A stretch of 59,164 nt of DNA, taken from the NCBI GenBank assembly GCA_903837605.1, contig CAILVF010000065.1, positions 1 through 59,164 of the forward strand, given 5' to 3'. This stretch comes from an uncultured Bacteroidales bacterium. GTDB lineage: Bacteria; Bacteroidota; Bacteroidia; Bacteroidales; FEN-979. Below the pieces are notes generated by a model, which did not search any database, was not told where the DNA came from, and saw nothing but the letters and a program-made list of their open reading frames with translations. The first letter of the stretch is position 1; each line of letters begins with the position of its first letter. Positions 1 to 7,823 of the stretch are shown one piece after another. Made by a program: the position numbers and the translations under genes.

Positions 1-166
1 ATGGGCAAGTTGAGCTGCAAACCTTGCTTTTTTTTCTTTTTTCTTTAAAAAGGGAATTTAACGAAGGAAGGACCTTGCATTCTTATTTGCCGATTTCTGA
101 CATTCTTATTTGCCGAAATCGTGCATTCTTAATTGCCGAAATCGTGCATTGTTATTTGCCGTTCAC
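1..166. mobile_element. Terminal part of an IS21-like insertion sequence, continuing beyond the left edge
   Basis: The normal reading of hsdR stops abruptly at about position 167. What follows to the left is not hsdR-like but a run of four 23-bp direct repeats, then an A/T-rich stretch. IS21-family elements are known for multiple direct repeats at their ends and for starting with TG; read on the minus strand the foreign DNA would begin TGTGAACGGC at 167. No transposase (istA/istB) is in the window because the element leaves the left edge. The insertion in hsdR is seen as a loss of homology; the family assignment is inference. Confidence 0.5.
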
Positions 167-169
167 ACT
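78..169. repeat. Four tandem 23-bp repeats (probable IS end repeats)
   Basis: Units start at 78, 101, 124 and 147. Each has the form CATTCTTATTTGCCGAAATC plus three bases, with small changes in the first and last copies. They sit just inside the inferred insertion boundary in hsdR, as expected of transposase-binding repeats at the end of an IS21-type element. Confidence 0.8.
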
Positions 170-537
170 TCGGCAATAGCAATATCATTTTTCAGTGGAT
201 TCTTCCAATCAATCAGGTAAACCGTCTCCTTGTTCTGTCCTGCTTCTTCTTTTACAGGCACACCATATCTCAGAAGGGAATACACCGCTTTGTTGGCTTG
301 ATAAAGGTCATCGGTGGTGTTAATGGCGATCGCTTTCTTGAAATCTGCAATTGCTTTGGATATAAGGATTTTACTGTAGGCTTGACCATCAAGGTACTCG
401 AGCAAATCCCTTTCACGTAAATTGCTGTTGTTCTCTTCCTCTTCAAGATTGCCAATGTAGCGGTAGTCCAACTGTTTTTGAAACAACTGTACGACACGGT
501 TTTGAGTTTCCCGTTCGATTTGATCTACTGAACTCAT
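163..537 (-). pseudogene. hsdR: Type I restriction endonuclease subunit R, N-terminal fragment
   Basis: The 124 residues match the start of Bacteroidota HsdR proteins: an ERETQNRVVQLFQ opening, the LDYRYIGNLEE segment, the YLLEYL-like helix and the AVYSLLRYGVPVKEE block leading to YLIDWKNPLKNDIAIAE. Full HsdR has roughly 1000 residues with a PD-(D/E)xK nuclease and SF2 helicase, all missing here. The reading frame ends one codon after IAE, where the repeats of an inserted element begin. It lies 7 bp after the DUF262 gene and is the last gene of the hsdM-hsdS-DUF262-hsdR operon. Restriction by this type I system should therefore be lost unless another hsdR exists elsewhere. Family call is firm; the cause of truncation is inferred. 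Confidence 0.85.
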
Positions 538-544
538 GGGTTAA

Positions 545-2488
545 CTAATTGGAATATATTTTTGCTATTATTTTGAAAAGGAGTTCCTGGCGCTCATTAA
601 TGGCATCCCTCGTCAGTAATCCCTCATCATCAGGCTCATAACTTTTAAATTGATGTTTTATATCATCCTCACAATTGTTCAAGGATGCCTGATTAACAGA
701 ATTTGTAAGAATTCGATTCCATATAAACCCGCTTTGTTGATAAGATTTCAACTTCCTTTTGTAAACCCAGTTGCTGGTCCTGAGATTTTCATTCCCTTTC
801 ATCAATATAACAGCACCCAGTTTATTTCTTTCATCGATAAATAACTTTTCATCAAACTCACCATTGGCATCAACGAATTGCTCCATTATTTTTTCATTGT
901 TTGAATACATGTGTTCAATATGAAAGCCATGAGTTGGACGATTACTACTGTGGGTAATAAAGTGTAAAGTCTCTTGTTTGGCAAATGACTGTTCGTTTAA
1001 AATCTCCGCCAAATACCAGTCTACTCTTGCAAGTACGTATTTAGAGAAGCGACCATCAACCTTGACTTTTTCAAAATATTTGTATTGAAAGATTTCATTG
1101 AAAGTTGAAATTGGAAAACCATGTTCATTGAAATACGGTACAGTTATTCGATCAAAGGCATCATTGATTTCAGCAATTGGTTTATTCCGAATTGCTTTAC
1201 TCAAGTCATAAAATAATTTCTGACGGTCATTATTATCACCTGCATGAATTAGACTGGATACGGTAACAAATTGATCAAACTTTTTGGCTACTAAATTTAT
1301 TTTCAGGTCATGTTCGGGGTCGTTTAATGTCAAAGCCGATAAAATTAATAGGAATTGTTGCCCTTGTTCATTGGCATAGTTTGAAGCGATATAAATATTG
1401 GTACCATTTTTTTCGTGTGCTGAAATTTCCAAGTATAGTTTGTAGAAATAAATAAAATCGTTTTTAATAAATTTTTCAATTTTTGACGGATTGGACCTGT
1501 CTAAGTCTTTTATGATCTTTTCATTGGATAGGAGATTACGATGATACTTATTAGCAAACTGTTGGTACTGAAAAGCATTATCAGCATATTTTGCTCGAAA
1601 ATATGTTCTGAAAAAATCATCTACCTTTTTATAATTCTCATCAATTCGGAAAAACGTTGTTAATCCTTCATTCCAAATGGAATTGCAGACTTCTTTAACA
1701 TCTGTTTCTAACACCCCAAGTAACATCCCTTTCAAAACCTCATGTGGTTCTAACTCTTTTCCCCGATCGTTTGCCGTTTCAAATATCATGGCAACATCCT
1801 CTTTGTTTTTTATTACTTGTTCAATAATAAGTACTTTTTGTAAGAGGTTATATACATAGTAGTTGTATTTATCGACAAGAAAGTCCTCGTTCTTGTCAAA
1901 CAAGTATGAATCAAAATATTTACCAATTAGCAGGTAATTATCCTTCAAATTAAGTTGAGTAATATTGAGTATATCAAACTCGGTAATTGGTTCTTCCTCA
2001 AATATTTTTCGAATGATTGTATTCCTGTCTGGATTCGAGATTTTAAAGTGCTTAACACTTGCCATATCTTCTTCATAGATCTTTTCACCAATAAATTTCT
2101 TTACATTCAAGACCGCACTTCCTTTGTCAATCCCAATATGGTATAGTTTTATTAGTAATAATAAGATTGTTGTTAGCCGTTGCTGACCATCAACAATATA
2201 GATGTTACCACTTTGCTCATTGAGCATTATTGTATTTAAAAAGTAAGGTTTAAAGTTTTCTTCAACATCCTTCAGAATTTTGGTCAACTCAGAAGATGTG
2301 TTCTTTTTATTGAATTTGAGGTTATTCTCGAATCTCAATTCAATGTCAATTAACAATTGGGTGACGATTTTATATTCCTTTTCGTCACTCCACCTGTAAT
2401 CTCTTTGATAAACATCTAAACTGTAGGGCTTTGGTTTACCGAAAATATAGTTGATATCTCTTTCTTCAACTTCGATGAGTCTTGCCAT
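545..2488 (-). CDS. DUF262/DUF1524 (GmrSD-type) nuclease-like protein
   Basis: This 647-residue protein has the two-part layout of GmrSD-like type IV restriction proteins. The N-terminal DUF262 (ParB/Srx-like NTPase) part carries the YQRDYRWS motif near residue 27 and the hallmark DGQQRLTT at about 100, plus the FETANDRGKELEPHE block typical of the family. The C-terminal DUF1524 part carries a His-Me finger motif, HIEHMYSNN, at about residues 520-530. Such proteins are known or suspected to cut modified phage DNA. It sits inside a type I restriction-modification operon between hsdS and hsdR, so it is probably an added second layer of defence in the same transcript. It appears intact. Which DNA modification it targets cannot be told from sequence. 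Confidence 0.88.
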   Translation of the reverse strand: MARLIEVEERDINYIFGKPKPYSLDVYQRDYRWSDEKEYKIVTQLLIDIELRFENNLKFNKKNTSSELTKILKDVEENFKPYFLNTIMLNEQSGNIYIVDGQQRLTTILLLLIKLYHIGIDKGSAVLNVKKFIGEKIYEEDMASVKHFKISNPDRNTIIRKIFEEEPITEFDILNITQLNLKDNYLLIGKYFDSYLFDKNEDFLVDKYNYYVYNLLQKVLIIEQVIKNKEDVAMIFETANDRGKELEPHEVLKGMLLGVLETDVKEVCNSIWNEGLTTFFRIDENYKKVDDFFRTYFRAKYADNAFQYQQFANKYHRNLLSNEKIIKDLDRSNPSKIEKFIKNDFIYFYKLYLEISAHEKNGTNIYIASNYANEQGQQFLLILSALTLNDPEHDLKINLVAKKFDQFVTVSSLIHAGDNNDRQKLFYDLSKAIRNKPIAEINDAFDRITVPYFNEHGFPISTFNEIFQYKYFEKVKVDGRFSKYVLARVDWYLAEILNEQSFAKQETLHFITHSSNRPTHGFHIEHMYSNNEKIMEQFVDANGEFDEKLFIDERNKLGAVILMKGNENLRTSNWVYKRKLKSYQQSGFIWNRILTNSVNQASLNNCEDDIKHQFKSYEPDDEGLLTRDAINERQELLFKIIAKIYSN

Positions 2489-2623
2489 AGTATAATTTAT
2501 TTTAGGTTATATATTTGAAATACTATCAGTTGTAAAACTAATTGTTAATTATTTTGTCACGAGGGATGCTAATAGTCATCTTTAGGTACATAGCGGCAGG
2601 AATAACATTGGCATATTCAGTGC

Positions 2624-3844
2624 TTATACCAATCTTATTTTCCCAGTTAAAAGGTTTTGCATCATACCCAGTTTGATGTTTCTATATTTCTCCAATTTGG
2701 CTTCCAAGGCGGCTATTTCGGCATCCATATCCGAAAGGATGGTAGCGATACGGGTTTGTTCTTCAATCGGAGGAAATGGAATTTCAAACGAGTTTAAACT
2801 TTTATTTGTGATTTGATTTATCGTTGCACCTAAGTGCTCATCAATCTGTCTTTTAATAATATCTGATTGAAATAGAATAAACACAAACTCATTAAATGAC
2901 GATCTGTAAACTGACATAAACGCACCAAATGTTTCACCAACGGCTTCGCCCTTTATCAGAGCACATTTGCCGATTAGATTTCGACTTCCATTTCTGACAC
3001 AGATTAGAATATCATTTTTTCTGATGATCAATTTTTCAGAAATTGGGCTGTCAACATAGACATTATCATCAAATTTTAGACTACCTCCCTGCACATTTGA
3101 AGAACGTAAAACCAATGTGCCACTTTCTTTTACATTCGCAGGCGTGTAAGTTAATCCGATGATACATTCTCCGATATCTCCCAATTTCTTAACTCCCCAG
3201 CCTTCTTTGGGTTGCAGTAGTTTTTGCATAACCCCTTGCTTGAGGTTGCGTTTTTTATCAATTAGTTTTTTTAAACTGCTTATCAGAGCATCTGTATCGG
3301 AAAGCGTATTGGCAATAAAAGATTGTTCTTCTATTGTAGGAGGAACAACAATGGGCAATTTTCTTGCTGTACCTCCTGTATAACTTTGCTGTTTTGTTCC
3401 TTGGCAATATTTGAATGCTAATTCATTTCCGTATTTTACATAATAATGAAACAAATATGGAGTAGTGAGAACATTTTTCTTTGGATACAAAGCCATACAT
3501 GACTGATTTGTGGTGGCTTCAATGCCTGTAATCGCACAACTGCCTCTTGTTCCTGCGGCTTCTAAACCAGTGATAGCGAAAAGGAATGTTCCTTTTGGAA
3601 TCATCTTTAAATTTGCAGCCTTGACCCCTTCTATTGTGATCTTTTCAATGGTATCTGTGATCACATTGTAATTAAGTTCACCACTTGTTATCCAAGGGAT
3701 ATTGCCTTTATAATAATCGGAAACGGCTCTGTAAGGAGTTTGACCACTCGAAAACCCATCCATTACTTCACCAAATTCTTTCACTTCCCAATCTTCAGGA
3801 ATAATACCAACCTCAGTCTTTTTGTATTCTTGTCTCAGTTCCAT
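2624..3844 (-). CDS. hsdS: Type I restriction-modification specificity subunit
   Basis: HsdS recognises the DNA target of the type I methylase/restriction complex. The 406 residues show the expected duplicated build: an N-terminal target-recognition half opening with GIIPEDWEVKEFGEV, a first conserved helical repeat (IEEQSFIANTLSDTDALISSLK, residues about 170-210), a second recognition half from about 215, and a matching C-terminal repeat (IEEQTRIATILSDMDAEIAALE) near 355-395. The two halves would read two parts of a split recognition site. The gene overlaps the end of hsdM by 10 bp, so the two are translationally coupled. It looks complete. The site cannot be predicted by eye. Confidence 0.95.
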   Translation of the reverse strand: MELRQEYKKTEVGIIPEDWEVKEFGEVMDGFSSGQTPYRAVSDYYKGNIPWITSGELNYNVITDTIEKITIEGVKAANLKMIPKGTFLFAITGLEAAGTRGSCAITGIEATTNQSCMALYPKKNVLTTPYLFHYYVKYGNELAFKYCQGTKQQSYTGGTARKLPIVVPPTIEEQSFIANTLSDTDALISSLKKLIDKKRNLKQGVMQKLLQPKEGWGVKKLGDIGECIIGLTYTPANVKESGTLVLRSSNVQGGSLKFDDNVYVDSPISEKLIIRKNDILICVRNGSRNLIGKCALIKGEAVGETFGAFMSVYRSSFNEFVFILFQSDIIKRQIDEHLGATINQITNKSLNSFEIPFPPIEEQTRIATILSDMDAEIAALEAKLEKYRNIKLGMMQNLLTGKIRLV

Positions 3845-6303
3845 ACAAACCCCATCTTTTCAAGGTGAGCATTGACTTTGAGTTCCAGGGCTGCCACTTC
3901 AGCGGTCTGTTTTGGCATTGTTGTTTCGTATCGTTCTGCCAATTCTTTAATGCGTAGTGTAAGTCGTTGGCTGATGCGTTCCATTTCGGTTTTCACACTT
4001 CGTTCAATGGTTGCCATCCATTTGTCATCCACCACTAGTTGCTTAATTTCATCTTCGGTCAATGTTTTGTAGCGGGTAATTACTTTGATATCAAGTTTCG
4101 CAGATGCATCCTTGATTTTTTTATTGAGGTCGGATTGGCTGTCCACTAATTTCTTGTAGGTTTCATAAACGGCAATTTTCTCTTTCAACGTTGTATAATC
4201 CTCGCTGCTTTTATTAAGTTTCCGTAATTGAGCAACCTCGATTTTCAATTGCAGATTAACATTGGCTTTGTTCACCTTATCCATGTCAGCGAAATACCCA
4301 TCATCACCACCGTGTTCTTCTTCCAATTCGGTAATTTGTGCAGCAAGAGCGTCTTTATTGGCTTCCAACTGTTCAATGGCTTTTTTCTCAGGAAGAAAAA
4401 ATCGGTCAATCACCAGGGCTTTCGGCAAAAGGTCGCAATCCCAGACAGTAGCCGATTTGGTTTGTTTGACAATGCTGAGTTCTGCTTTCCACCCATCAAC
4501 GGCTATCAGATAGCAATCATCCTGCATCGTTTCGTTCCAGTAATTCATCAAATGCTGAAACACATCGTATTTGTCCATAAGGGCTTTGTCGGTGTATGTC
4601 TTCAGTACATCTTCCGAAACTTTAAAGATGGTTTGTTTTGGTTTTATACCAACCTGAAGGTCTTTGAGTAGTTTGGTGTTTCTGATTTTCCATTCTGAAA
4701 ACAAATCATCCATCTCCTTGCTGAAACTAACAAATTCAGGATGGCTGAAGATGGTTTGTTTAATGCTGTCCTTACTGATTTTCAACTGACTGTAGTTTTT
4801 CCTCTTGCTCGAAGTAAACAGTTCAAACTTCAGAGACTGATATACTTTCCAATATTCATTCAAGGCTTCAATATCAGCGTTTGGAATATCGCCCAGCAAG
4901 TGTGCTTCAATATCTTGGATATCTTCTGTTTCCTGGCTGTCGATATACCTTGGAATGTTCAGGTTGAAATCGTTTTTAGTGTCGCTTATCTCTTCTATGC
5001 TGACCAAACGGCTGAATCGGGGAACTTCAATTTGTTTGTTAAAGACATCGACTATTTTGTGAATGTCCTGTTCCCTCAGACGGTTTTTGTTTCCGTCCTT
5101 GGTATATCCTTTTCCTGCATCCATCATGAAAATATGCTTCCTATCGTCAGCACCTTCTTTGTCAATCACAATGATGCAGGCTGGAATACCAGTACCATAG
5201 AATAGGTTTGCGGGTAACCCAATAATACCTTTGATGTAGCCACGTTCAATGATGCTTTTGCGGATATCGGCTTCGGCATTACCACGGAACAGAACTCCAT
5301 GAGGCAGGATGCAGGCACCTTTACCATAACTTTTCAAAGATTTGATGATGTGAAGCAAAAAAGCGTAATCACCATTTTTATCTGGTGGAACCAGATAAGA
5401 TGCTTTACCTGTCTTTCTGCTTTCTTCTTCATTCTGTTCAAAGCGTTGGTATAGGTCATCGTTCGGATTAAAGCCATTCGTCCAGTTCTTTGATGAGAAA
5501 GGAGGATTAGCAACCACAAAGTCAAACGTCTTTAAGTAGCCGTTGGTATCCGTAAAAAATGGATCAGATAAGGTGCTTTGTCCCCTGTGTATTTCAGCAG
5601 CAGCCTGTCCGTGAAGAATCATGTTCATACGAGCCAAGGCGGCAGTTGCGACATCCTTCTCCTGACCGTAGATGGAGCCTTTGCCATCGGCTTCGTCAAC
5701 TGCCTTCAACAACAAGGATCCTGAACCACATGTGGGATCATAAAATGTAGTGTTGTTGGTTGCGTTTTTAATCCCCAGCACTTTTGCCAATACTCGGCTT
5801 ACCTCACTTGGAGTATAGAACTGTCCTTTGCTTTTACCGCTTTCGGTAGCAAAGTGCCGCATCAGGTATTCATATGCATCCCCAAGAATATCATCACCTT
5901 CTGCACGATTTTTACTAAAGTCAAGGGCGGGGTTTTCAAAAATGGAGATCAGGTCGGTCAGTTTATCGACCATCTCCTTGCCCTTGCCCAATTTGTCATC
6001 ATCATTGAAATCGGCAACATCAATCACTCCAACAAGGTTGTTTGCCTTAGCCAACTCACCAATTATGATGTTAATATGGTTTCCAATATCTTTTTGATGC
6101 TTCAAAGCCACCATGTCTTTGAAACTTCCACCCTTTGGTATTTCAATCAAGCCATCTGGGTCGTTGGCATATTTGTCGGAAACGTATTTCACGAATAACA
6201 GGACCAACACATAATCCTTGTATTGGCTGGCATCCATTCCGCCTCTTAATGCGTCACAACTCGCCCAGAGAGAGCTATATAGCTCGGATTTCTTTATTCC
6301 CAT
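3835..6303 (-). CDS. hsdM: Type I restriction-modification N6-adenine methyltransferase subunit
   Basis: HsdM transfers a methyl group from S-adenosylmethionine to adenine N6 within the site chosen by HsdS. The 822-residue protein has the HsdM N-terminal helical domain (residues 1-150), then QFYTPSEVSRVL, SAM-binding motif I FYDPTCGSGSLLL at about 187-199 and catalytic motif IV NPPF at about 266-269. From about residue 500 on there is a long, charged, probably coiled-coil extension, making it longer than the classical enzyme of about 500 residues; this extended form is common in Bacteroidota. Start MGIKKSELYSSLWASCD fits the family. With hsdR broken, HsdM and HsdS may act as a stand-alone methylase. 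Confidence 0.95.
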   Translation of the reverse strand: MGIKKSELYSSLWASCDALRGGMDASQYKDYVLVLLFVKYVSDKYANDPDGLIEIPKGGSFKDMVALKHQKDIGNHINIIIGELAKANNLVGVIDVADFNDDDKLGKGKEMVDKLTDLISIFENPALDFSKNRAEGDDILGDAYEYLMRHFATESGKSKGQFYTPSEVSRVLAKVLGIKNATNNTTFYDPTCGSGSLLLKAVDEADGKGSIYGQEKDVATAALARMNMILHGQAAAEIHRGQSTLSDPFFTDTNGYLKTFDFVVANPPFSSKNWTNGFNPNDDLYQRFEQNEEESRKTGKASYLVPPDKNGDYAFLLHIIKSLKSYGKGACILPHGVLFRGNAEADIRKSIIERGYIKGIIGLPANLFYGTGIPACIIVIDKEGADDRKHIFMMDAGKGYTKDGNKNRLREQDIHKIVDVFNKQIEVPRFSRLVSIEEISDTKNDFNLNIPRYIDSQETEDIQDIEAHLLGDIPNADIEALNEYWKVYQSLKFELFTSSKRKNYSQLKISKDSIKQTIFSHPEFVSFSKEMDDLFSEWKIRNTKLLKDLQVGIKPKQTIFKVSEDVLKTYTDKALMDKYDVFQHLMNYWNETMQDDCYLIAVDGWKAELSIVKQTKSATVWDCDLLPKALVIDRFFLPEKKAIEQLEANKDALAAQITELEEEHGGDDGYFADMDKVNKANVNLQLKIEVAQLRKLNKSSEDYTTLKEKIAVYETYKKLVDSQSDLNKKIKDASAKLDIKVITRYKTLTEDEIKQLVVDDKWMATIERSVKTEMERISQRLTLRIKELAERYETTMPKQTAEVAALELKVNAHLEKMGFVWN

Positions 6304-6367
6304 TGGATATTATGTAGTTGTTGTTGCAGTTTATCTTTTTAGTTGATTGGGTATTTCCCAGACTTCT

Positions 6368-6541
6368 TTACTCGTTGTGGCTTTCAATCAGGTTTTTTTT
6401 GTTCACTTCCAGACACTTAGCTATCCTGAACAGAGTATCCAGCGTTGGCTGAAGCTTGTTATTTACATATAATTCCACCGTTCCTTAGGACTTCCCTATT
6501 TTCCCTGCCAGCCAAACATGAGTCCATCCCTGCTCCTTCAT
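6368..6541 (-). pseudogene. Broken XRE-family helix-turn-helix regulator
   Basis: Reading the minus strand from ATG at 6541 gives MKEQGWTHVWLAGKIGKS, then a TAA stop (6485-6487), then in the same frame GTVELYVNNKLQPTLDTLFR and a tail ending NLIESHNE before the true stop at 6368-6370. This is the pattern of the small XRE regulators that often precede hsdM in Bacteroidota type I operons. One base change making TAA splits the recognition helix. The protein would be about 58 residues without the stop. Nothing upstream extends the frame. The likely target, the hsdM operon promoter just downstream, has lost this control unless the stop is a sequencing error. Confidence 0.6.
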
Positions 6542-6639
6542 TCCATTCTCTAGCGAAACATATTGATATCAAAGTCTGCACATATGCATATAGCTGGTAT
6601 TTTTACTCTTATATTTTCGTTAAAGGTCAGAATTATAAA

Positions 6640-7821
6640 TTAGTTCAAAATCCGTTTAACTCTGTTTTTTAATTCTCCTGTTCGGTTGTCTGCATACTCT
6701 TCAATTTCCACACTAATCTTCATTTCATCTTGTAATGAGTGGTTAGTCACCAGATGCGGTGGAATGAATACATTGTCGCCAATAGCATCAGGTTGAAAAA
6801 ATGCAAATCCTTTTTGTGCATTTAGATTGATTACTTTGCCGGTAATAAGTTCTGCAGTTTGTTCAGATATCGATTCTGCAATTTCATCAACTTTAATCCA
6901 GTTTTCAGTCTTAGGATTTGAATCCACATACATTTTAAACCAAGCCAATACGTCCAAAAGTTGAAAGAAAACACTTTTTAGAAGGTAAGGCGTTTTAATT
7001 GTTTTTACATGTAAATCAATGCCCGATCTATGAGAACCAGCCTGTGTAACCGATAGAATACTTCTCAAGTAAAAAGCAATTTGTTGTGGAAGATGGGTTT
7101 CTTCTAAATGCTGATACCCTTTTTCTGTAAAAAGCGAACCATCAGCACCCTTTCCGGCTAAGAATTTACTGCTTTCATTTAAAGCAACAACGGGTGTTAC
7201 AAATTCAATCGGCAATAATCTAAACATACTAAATGCTCTAAAAAGGTCTTCAACAATTTTGCGTATAGCGTTGAAATGGCTGTCAATGTTTGATTCATTA
7301 TTGACTTTCAATAAATTCAACATGTCTTGCCCTGCGAGCTCACCAATGTATTTTTCCGTGCATACATCAAATACTCGTTTGTAGGCATGCCTGATTTGAG
7401 TATCTTCCTGCGTTGCCGCTGCTAGCTTGATATCCGCAAATAGACGGTCAATCTCATCATCACTTCCTTTCTTGTATACTTTAGTAAAGGCTTTTTTGAA
7501 GGTTTTATCCTCATAAGCTTCAGCCTGTCCGGTAAGCACAAACACTTCAAAATTCTTTTTAAGTTGAAGTAACCTCTCCTTGGCTCTATGTACATTATAG
7601 GTGTCTTCCGAACCTTTTACATCATTTTCATTTTCAAAAAACTTTGCGTCTAACAATACACCATCATAGAATGGATAATTACGTTCCAGTTCATCCATAC
7701 CGCTATTCAACGATTTGAATGGTATCAGATTAACGCCATTTCGTTTTGCCCGACCTTTTGTTCCAGAAAGCTTTTCATGCTCGTCATCAATCCACAAAAT
7801 GTTGTAAAAAATATCTTCCAT
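6640..7821 (-). CDS. Response regulator with C-terminal cold-shock-like domain
   Basis: The 393-residue protein opens with a CheY-like receiver: acidic pair D12-D13 in ILWIDDE, a probable phospho-acceptor D58 in GVLLDAK, a conserved Thr in VFVLTGQ (T97) and Lys near 117-118 in KVYKKG. A helical middle (about 130-310), with NAIRKIVEDLFRA around 185, recalls DUF4145-type helical domains, but I cannot name it. The last 65 residues read GKVINLNAQKGFAFFQPDA and DNVFIPPHLV, the RNP1/RNP2-like layout of a cold-shock (OB-fold) nucleic-acid-binding domain. It starts 2 bp after the methylase-kinase fusion gene, so the pair is almost certainly cotranscribed and forms a kinase/regulator couple. The output would be binding to RNA or single-stranded DNA rather than promoter binding by a helix-turn-helix. 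Function is inference. Confidence 0.75.
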   Translation of the reverse strand: MEDIFYNILWIDDEHEKLSGTKGRAKRNGVNLIPFKSLNSGMDELERNYPFYDGVLLDAKFFENENDVKGSEDTYNVHRAKERLLQLKKNFEVFVLTGQAEAYEDKTFKKAFTKVYKKGSDDEIDRLFADIKLAAATQEDTQIRHAYKRVFDVCTEKYIGELAGQDMLNLLKVNNESNIDSHFNAIRKIVEDLFRAFSMFRLLPIEFVTPVVALNESSKFLAGKGADGSLFTEKGYQHLEETHLPQQIAFYLRSILSVTQAGSHRSGIDLHVKTIKTPYLLKSVFFQLLDVLAWFKMYVDSNPKTENWIKVDEIAESISEQTAELITGKVINLNAQKGFAFFQPDAIGDNVFIPPHLVTNHSLQDEMKISVEIEEYADNRTGELKNRVKRILN

Positions 7822-7823
7822 AA

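Noticed and set aside
78..169. CRISPR-like array
   Set aside because: Repeats are directly adjoining with no spacers between them; fits IS end repeats better.
4228..4671. 147-codon plus-strand frame in hsdM
   Set aside because: Antisense to the coiled-coil part of hsdM, with no own promoter or homology pattern.
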